From positions 1 through 6,590 of the forward strand of contig CAMOTK010000111.1 in the NCBI GenBank assembly GCA_946625715.1: a stretch of DNA of 6,590 nucleotides. The letters are read 5' to 3'. Position numbers and translations under genes: made by a program. The DNA comes from an uncultured Prevotella sp. Its GTDB lineage: Bacteria > Bacteroidota > Bacteroidia > Bacteroidales > Bacteroidaceae. The notes below the pieces were generated by a model, which worked only from the letters and a program-made list of their open reading frames with translations, did not search any database and was not told where the DNA came from. Below, in pieces: positions 5,965 to 6,590 of the stretch. The stretch's first letter is position 1, and every line of letters starts with the position of its first letter.

Positions 5965-6590
5965 ATGAAAAGACAATCACTTCTAAACGTTCTCCGTAAG
6001 GAGAGAATGCTGACTATACTCGCATGTATGGCAGCACCATTGTTTGTGATGGCCAATGACATTCATGTGGCCACAACGGGTAGCGATACCAACGACGGTT
6101 CGGAGGCTGCTCCGCTGCTCACCATCCACAAGGCTGTGGAAATGGTACAGCCCGGCGACCGCATCCTTATTCACGAAGGTACCTACATGATTTCTCAGCG
6201 CATAAAAATTCCTGCACTGAACACCAATCCCGACCTGCGCTGCGAGATGCGCGCCTGGCCGGAAGATGCCGTCGGCAAGGTCATCATCGACGGTTCGAAC
6301 ATGCAGCCGGCCAGCGAGATTGAGTTCAAGCAGTCGCGCTGTATCTACGTGAACCATCTGGCCAACTACTGGACGTTCTATGGCCTGGTGCTGCAGAACG
6401 CCAAGGACAACGGCATGAAGATGGAAGGCTCGTACAACATCGTGGAGCGCTGCGTGTTCCGCTACAACAACGACACCGGCCTGCAGATTGGTATGTACAA
6501 GGACTTCTCGATTGAAGAGACCAAGTCGTTCCCCGTCAGCGGCACACCGCAGTTCAATCCCAACTACAGCTATTGTCGCGGCAACGTGGT
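5965..6590 (+). CDS. Secreted right-handed beta-helix protein, probable PL9 pectate lyase (N-terminal part)
   Basis: The first 208 codons of a secreted protein that continues past the window. Residues 1-30 form a Sec signal peptide: a basic n-region (KRQ...RKER), a hydrophobic core at about 15-29 and a likely cleavage after VMA at 28-30. The mature part starts DIHVATTGSDTNDGSEAAP (32-50), then PGDRILIHEGTY (63-74), the standard opening of DUF1565/PL9-type beta-helix polysaccharide lyases. Helix rungs continue with FYGLVLQNAKDNGMKMEGS (138-156), then NIVERCVFRYN and DTGLQIG (170-176), which look like the PL9 pattern. The Ca-binding and catalytic residues of PL9 would lie beyond the window, so activity cannot be confirmed. 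The start at 5965 supplies the positive n-region; an internal ATG at 6007 would lose it. It is divergent from the acid-sugar operon and would supply its substrate from pectin. Another beta-helix family, such as PL1 or a glycosidase, remains possible. Confidence 0.65.
   Translation, partial: MKRQSLLNVLRKERMLTILACMAAPLFVMANDIHVATTGSDTNDGSEAAPLLTIHKAVEMVQPGDRILIHEGTYMISQRIKIPALNTNPDLRCEMRAWPEDAVGKVIIDGSNMQPASEIEFKQSRCIYVNHLANYWTFYGLVLQNAKDNGMKMEGSYNIVERCVFRYNNDTGLQIGMYKDFSIEETKSFPVSGTPQFNPNYSYCRGNV

Noticed and set aside
6013..6027. Lipobox-like ILAC at residues 18-21 of the beta-helix protein
   Set aside because: Leu at -2 is atypical, the hydrophobic core before Cys is too short and continues well past it; cleavage after VMA by signal peptidase I fits better.
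5983..6357. Minus-strand 124-codon frame opposite the beta-helix gene
   Set aside because: It overlaps a plus-strand gene with clear signal peptide and beta-helix motifs and has no similarity of its own.

Overview
The window looks like Bacteroidales DNA, most likely a Prevotella-type gut, rumen or oral bacterium. The evidence is G+C-rich coding sequence separated by very A+T-rich spacers, promoters of the Bacteroidetes type (-7 TAnnTTTG, once with a TTTG -33 element 20 bp upstream), few recognisable Shine-Dalgarno sites, and an arginyl-tRNA synthetase start whose active-site segment reads like the Bacteroidetes enzyme. The genus is an inference.

Layout: positions 1-422 hold the N-terminal part of argS on the minus strand, with its own promoter at about 453-460. 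Positions 492-5815 hold a tightly packed six-gene operon on the minus strand. In transcription order it is: an RraA/HMG-aldolase-family protein (5117-5815), a short-chain dehydrogenase (4341-5084), an ExuT-like hexuronate/acid-sugar MFS symporter (3072-4337), the small SAF-domain subunit of a UxaA-family dehydratase (2800-3075), an enolase-superfamily (mandelate racemase subgroup) acid-sugar dehydratase (1679-2803), and the large catalytic subunit of the UxaA-family dehydratase (492-1664 or 1682). Several junctions are 4-bp start/stop overlaps, so translational coupling is likely. Positions 5816-5964 are a divergent promoter region with two perfect palindromes. A secreted right-handed beta-helix protein, probably a family 9 pectate lyase, starts at 5965 on the plus strand and runs off the end.

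Working model (inference): the secreted lyase breaks pectin-type polymer outside the cytoplasm, the MFS protein imports a uronate or aldonate, the SDR changes its oxidation state, one or both unrelated dehydratases form a 2-keto-3-deoxy acid, and the RraA-like protein cleaves or decarboxylates the product. The canonical galacturonate genes (uxaB, uxaC, kdgK, kdgA) are not in the window. The operon may therefore encode a variant acid-sugar pathway, or its remaining steps may lie elsewhere.

The most interesting points are the two-subunit UxaA-type dehydratase whose subunit genes are separated by a second, unrelated dehydratase gene; the K-x-H acid/base motif in the enolase-family enzyme; the RraA-family lead gene; and the palindromic operator candidates between the divergent promoters. 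No RNA genes, mobile elements or CRISPR arrays were seen.
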